A stretch of DNA of 8,969 nucleotides, taken from JBJKPP01 sp046706145 (GTDB lineage: Bacteria; Bacteroidota; Ignavibacteria; Ignavibacteriales; Ignavibacteriaceae). Below are positions 6,706-8,969 of the stretch, piece after piece. The DNA is taken from positions 1 to 8,969 of the forward strand of contig JBJKPP010000006.1 of NCBI GenBank assembly GCA_046706145.1. Reading direction: 5' to 3'. The notes below the pieces were generated by a model, which saw only the letters and a program-made list of their open reading frames with translations, did not search any database and was not told where the DNA came from. How positions within the stretch are numbered: the stretch's first letter is position 1; each line of letters begins with the position of its first letter. A program made the translations under genes and the position numbers.

Positions 6706-6770
6706 CCTTAGCGCGCTTTGCGGCTGATTAAACTAATAAAAAACCGCAAGGAGCGTAAAGTAGCCGCAAA
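6706..6770. repeat. Degenerate CGCAAAG-type intergenic inverted repeat, possible terminator
   Basis: Between two convergent genes lies a GC-rich block in AT-rich DNA. The arm ccttagcgcgctttgcgg (6706-6723) is an imperfect inverted copy (about 13 of 18) of ccgcaaggagcgtaaagt (6744-6761). A second, perfect 9-bp pairing links tttgcggct (6717-6725) with agccgcaaa (6762-6770) and is followed by six T at 6772-6777. The motif resembles the widely scattered CCGCAAAGAGCGCAAAG family of bacterial intergenic repeats. It could act as terminator for the transporter gene; that role is inferred from position. Confidence 0.6.
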
Positions 6771-6790
6771 ATTTTTTAACGAAAGTAATT

Positions 6791-7771
6791 CTAAGAAATT
6801 TTTAAAACTATTTTTCCCGTATTTTTATTCTGCTCCATATATTTATGGGCTTCAGAAACATCTTTCCAATCGAAAACTTTATCTATTACGGGTTTGAATT
6901 TTCCAGATTCAAATTTTTCAAGTGCAAATGTTTTAAACTCGTTTGTCAATTTTATTTGATAATCCAAATTTCTTGATCTAAGGGTTGAGCCAATAATTGT
7001 TAGTCTCTTTGCCAGAATTTTTCTCATGTCTAAGTTATCTACCTTACCGCCGCCCAGGGTTGCTAGAATTACCAATCTTCCATCTACATTTAAGCTATTA
7101 ATATTTTGTTTAAAATAAGGTCCCATGATAAAATCTATAATTACATCTACACCTTTATTATCAGTTAACTTGAGGATTTCTTTTTCAAAATCTTGAGCTT
7201 TATAGTCAATTGCTTTTTCTGCGCCTAAATTAATACATGCCTGATGTTTCGCTTGCGAAGCAGTTACATAAATATGTGCGCCAATCTCTCGTGCAATTTC
7301 TATGGCACCAGTTCCCACGCCGCTTGCTCCGGCATGAATTAAAATAGATTCTCCTTTGGTTAATTTTCCATACCATAAAGATGCTTGATACGCAGTCAAA
7401 AAAACTTCGGGAATTGCTGTAGCCTCATAAGATTTCAAGTTTTCAGGGATTTTCATCGCCATGTCCTTATTTATAGTTGCGTATTCTGCATATCCGCCGC
7501 CAGGAATTAACCCGAAAACTCTATCTCCAACGTTCCAGTTATTCACGCCTGAACCTATTACTGAAACAACCCCTGCCATTTCTAATCCCATAATATTGCT
7601 GGCTCCTTCGGGCGGAGGATATTTCCCTTCTCTTTGTAGAATATCAGCTCTGTTCAAAGCTGTAGCTTCTACTTTTATTAAAATCTCATTTTCTTTGGGT
7701 ACAGGCTTGGAAACCTCGCCGATTTTCAATTTTTCTGCCCCACCCGGTGAATCAATTACAATAGCTTTCAT
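6791..7771 (-). CDS. NAD(P)H:quinone oxidoreductase, zinc-independent MDR family (PIG3-like)
   Basis: This 326-residue protein belongs to the zinc-lacking medium-chain dehydrogenase/reductase family of quinone oxidoreductases, closest in pattern to the PIG3/TP53I3 group. These enzymes reduce quinones or activated alkenes with NADPH in the cytoplasm. Motifs in order are MKAIVIDSPGG at the start, LNRADILQREGKYPPPEG (39-56), MGLEMAGVV (61-69), GDRVFGLIPGGGYAEYA (82-98), the nucleotide-binding HAGASGVGTGAIEIAREIGA (146-165), GVDVIIDFIMG (207-217), GRLVILATLGGG (231-242) and the C-terminal NTGKIVLKIS. The structural zinc Cys cluster of alcohol dehydrogenases is absent, as expected. I chose the ATG at 7771 rather than the in-frame TTG at 7783, because a GGAG Shine-Dalgarno lies about 6 nt before that ATG and overlaps the would-be longer start region. 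It converges on the transporter and is divergent from the lipoprotein gene. Confidence 0.92.
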   Translation of the reverse strand: MKAIVIDSPGGAEKLKIGEVSKPVPKENEILIKVEATALNRADILQREGKYPPPEGASNIMGLEMAGVVSVIGSGVNNWNVGDRVFGLIPGGGYAEYATINKDMAMKIPENLKSYEATAIPEVFLTAYQASLWYGKLTKGESILIHAGASGVGTGAIEIAREIGAHIYVTASQAKHQACINLGAEKAIDYKAQDFEKEILKLTDNKGVDVIIDFIMGPYFKQNINSLNVDGRLVILATLGGGKVDNLDMRKILAKRLTIIGSTLRSRNLDYQIKLTNEFKTFALEKFESGKFKPVIDKVFDWKDVSEAHKYMEQNKNTGKIVLKIS

Positions 7772-7832
7772 TTTTTGCTCCAATTTAATTTCTTATGTTT
7801 TTATTCCATTGACATGTCCCCAGCGGGAAGCC

Positions 7833-7848
7833 TTTACGATAATGTAAA
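7833..7848. promoter_or_regulatory. Weak palindrome in the divergent intergenic region
   Basis: The sequence tttac-gataat-gtaaa is a perfect 5+5 palindrome between the divergent quinone oxidoreductase and lipoprotein genes, 62 bp upstream of the oxidoreductase ATG. Size and position would suit an operator, but 5-bp arms in AT-rich DNA are common. The rest of 7784-8031 shows nothing recognisable. Confidence 0.15.
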
Positions 7849-8031
7849 CATAATACGATGCACCGTCCCCGCCTTAAAAACATTTTGTTTGTTTAGCAAC
7901 TCGTTTTTATTTAAGTTATCACACTCTCACATCGTTAGTTTTTTGTTCCATATTAGTTTTAATATATTCATCAGTTCTATAAAGTTCTTGTCATAAGTAA
8001 CCAAATTTTCAAAAATAAGAAAGGGAAAATC

Positions 8032-8574
8032 ATGAAAAAGAAATATCTTCTTTTCTTTGTAATTATTTCTTTCTTTGCTCTAGTTCTGTATTCCTGTAAA
8101 CCTGCTGGCACCGAAAAGATGGATGCAGCAAATAAAGACGTTGCCGTGAAAGCTATGAATGCCTGGACCAATAATGATGTAGCTATGCTGGACAGTCTGG
8201 CTGCTCCGAATTTTGTAGAACATCAGCTAGATACTGTTCATAGTAAAGCTACGGGCATAGCGGCGGTGAAAGAGGACATGGAAATGATGCACAAAGCTAT
8301 ACCGGATTTGAAAACAACAATCCATGCCGTAGCAGTAGCTGGAGATACAGTAATGGTTTATAATACTATGAGTGGAACAATGACAGGGCCTATGATGGAT
8401 GTGCCACCCACAAATAAAGCTGTGAGCATGAATGGGGTAGATGTATTCCTCGTTCAAAACGGGAAAATAGCCGAACATTGGGGATTTATAGATCCTGCTT
8501 CGATGGCCCAGTTTGCACCCCCTGCAGCGCCAATGGAGAAAGAAATGCTAAAGAAAATGAGAAAAGGAAAATAA
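8032..8574 (+). CDS. SnoaL-like (ester cyclase family) lipoprotein, methionine-rich
   Basis: The 180-residue product begins with a lipoprotein signal: MKKK, a hydrophobic stretch (residues 5-20) and LYSC with Cys22 as probable lipidation site; Tyr at -2 is slightly off the usual lipobox. The mature part looks like a SnoaL-like/ester cyclase domain of the NTF2-like fold: an N-terminal helix (VAVKAMNAWTNNDVAMLDSL), APNFVEHQL, a GIAAVKEDMEMMHKAIPDLKTTIHAVAVAGDTVMV segment typical of this family, and the closing strand VDVFLVQNGKIAEHWGFIDP. The C-terminus is a short basic tail. Seventeen of 180 residues are Met, an unusual proportion. Stand-alone SnoaL-like proteins often have no known substrate, and enzymatic activity is not assured. 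AAGGG lies a few nucleotides before the ATG. A strong hairpin terminator follows immediately, so it is probably transcribed alone. Confidence 0.85.
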   Translation: MKKKYLLFFVIISFFALVLYSCKPAGTEKMDAANKDVAVKAMNAWTNNDVAMLDSLAAPNFVEHQLDTVHSKATGIAAVKEDMEMMHKAIPDLKTTIHAVAVAGDTVMVYNTMSGTMTGPMMDVPPTNKAVSMNGVDVFLVQNGKIAEHWGFIDPASMAQFAPPAAPMEKEMLKKMRKGK

Positions 8575-8596
8575 ATTTTTTTAATAATTTGTTTGG

Positions 8597-8637
8597 AAAA
8601 CTGCTTACAGGAGTTTATAGCTTTTGTAAGCAGTTTT
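8597..8637 (+). terminator. Hairpin terminator after the SnoaL-like lipoprotein gene
   Basis: A perfect 13-bp inverted repeat, aaaactgcttaca (8597-8609) and tgtaagcagtttt (8625-8637), encloses a 15-nt loop and starts 22 bp after the stop codon. The stem ends in a run of T (cagtttt), as in a Rho-independent terminator; A and T runs flank both sides, so it could also act on the other strand. The stem is only moderately GC-rich. Confidence 0.8.
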
Positions 8638-8859
8638 AATAGTAGGAATTATAATATTAAGCATACTACTTTCCAGCGATTTTGGAGAAACGATGATTAA
8701 TTATACTCCCACAGCGCTCATTATCCAAAATAATCAACAAACCTAGCAAGTTATCCTCAGATCACAAATAGAAAACAATTTTAGAAGAAGATAGATAAAG
8801 CCGCTCTATAGGCTTATTTTGTATGTTATAAAGTTTCAATATAATTTTTTGAGGGAGCA

Positions 8860-8969
8860 ATGAAAAAATTCATTTCATATACAGTTCTCGTTATCATGCT
8901 CTCTTTGCTTGAATGTTTTACAAATTCATCAGCAAGAGCACAATCGCAAAACGATTCGACTAAAACGTT
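8860..8969 (+). CDS. Start of a secreted protein, truncated by the window end
   Basis: Only 36 codons are visible. They encode a classical Sec signal peptide: MKKF, a hydrophobic core (SYTVLVIMLSLLECF, about residues 6-20) and a likely signal peptidase I site after SSARA (residues 24-28), giving a mature N-terminus QSQNDSTKT. A lipoprotein reading at LLEC is less likely because Glu at -1 is disfavoured. The ribosome site GAGGGAG at 8851-8857 just before the ATG is strong. Nothing visible reveals the function. A short hairpin aagcc-gctctata-ggctt (8798-8815) followed by atttt lies 45 bp upstream and may be a weak terminator or leader structure. Confidence 0.75.
   Translation, partial: MKKFISYTVLVIMLSLLECFTNSSARAQSQNDSTKT

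Noticed and set aside
7809..7843. TTGACA followed by GATAAT as a promoter for the lipoprotein gene
   Set aside because: The spacer is 23 bp, too long for a sigma-70 promoter, and it lies about 190 bp from the start codon.
7461..7996. Two plus-strand frames (7461-7847 and 7775-7996) over the start of the quinone oxidoreductase and the adjoining intergenic DNA
   Set aside because: The first is antisense to a well-conserved enzyme. The second starts at TTG without a ribosome site and gives a low-complexity Phe/Ser-rich product.
7977..8478. Minus-strand frames opposite the SnoaL-like lipoprotein gene
   Set aside because: They are antisense to a gene with a signal peptide, ribosome site and terminator; His/Cys/Tyr-rich products indicate shadow frames.

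Overview
The window is AT-rich chromosomal DNA from a Gram-negative bacterium. The protein set includes an LPS heptose epimerase, a lipoprotein, secretion signals and cobalamin-dependent MetH. Together with the base composition this suggests the Bacteroidota/Ignavibacteria (FCB) group; that placement is inference from general character, not from a marker gene. No tRNA, rRNA, CRISPR array, transposase or integrase is visible.

Layout. Positions 1-2803 (minus) hold the first 934 codons of metH, which runs off the left edge. Inside it, at about 142-583, lies a roughly 442-bp element bounded by imperfect terminal inverted repeats and encoding a complete-looking DUF559 (Vsr-like, PD-(D/E)XK) nuclease domain. 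It is inserted in frame, so MetH reads through it without a stop. It sits at the linker between the cap helical domain and the B12-binding Rossmann domain. This is the main discovery of the window. From 2939 onward come hldD (plus, GTG start), a convergent gene for a hyperacidic 106-residue protein (minus), then a plus-strand cluster: a MutT/MTH1-like Nudix hydrolase, a nitrobindin-like haem-binding beta-barrel protein and an SLC13/ArsB-type membrane transporter. A degenerate CGCAAAG-type inverted repeat separates the transporter from a convergent zinc-independent quinone oxidoreductase (minus). Divergent from that is a methionine-rich SnoaL-like lipoprotein (plus), followed by a clear hairpin terminator and the start of a secreted protein that runs off the right edge.

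Most genes are unrelated housekeeping or stress functions in short transcription units. The only probable operon is Nudix plus nitrobindin (22-bp gap), with the transporter possibly attached. No intergenic gap exceeds 300 bp. The 285 bp between 8574 and 8860 hold a terminator, a weak 17-codon reading frame and otherwise nothing recognised. The 248 bp between the quinone oxidoreductase and the lipoprotein hold only a weak palindrome.
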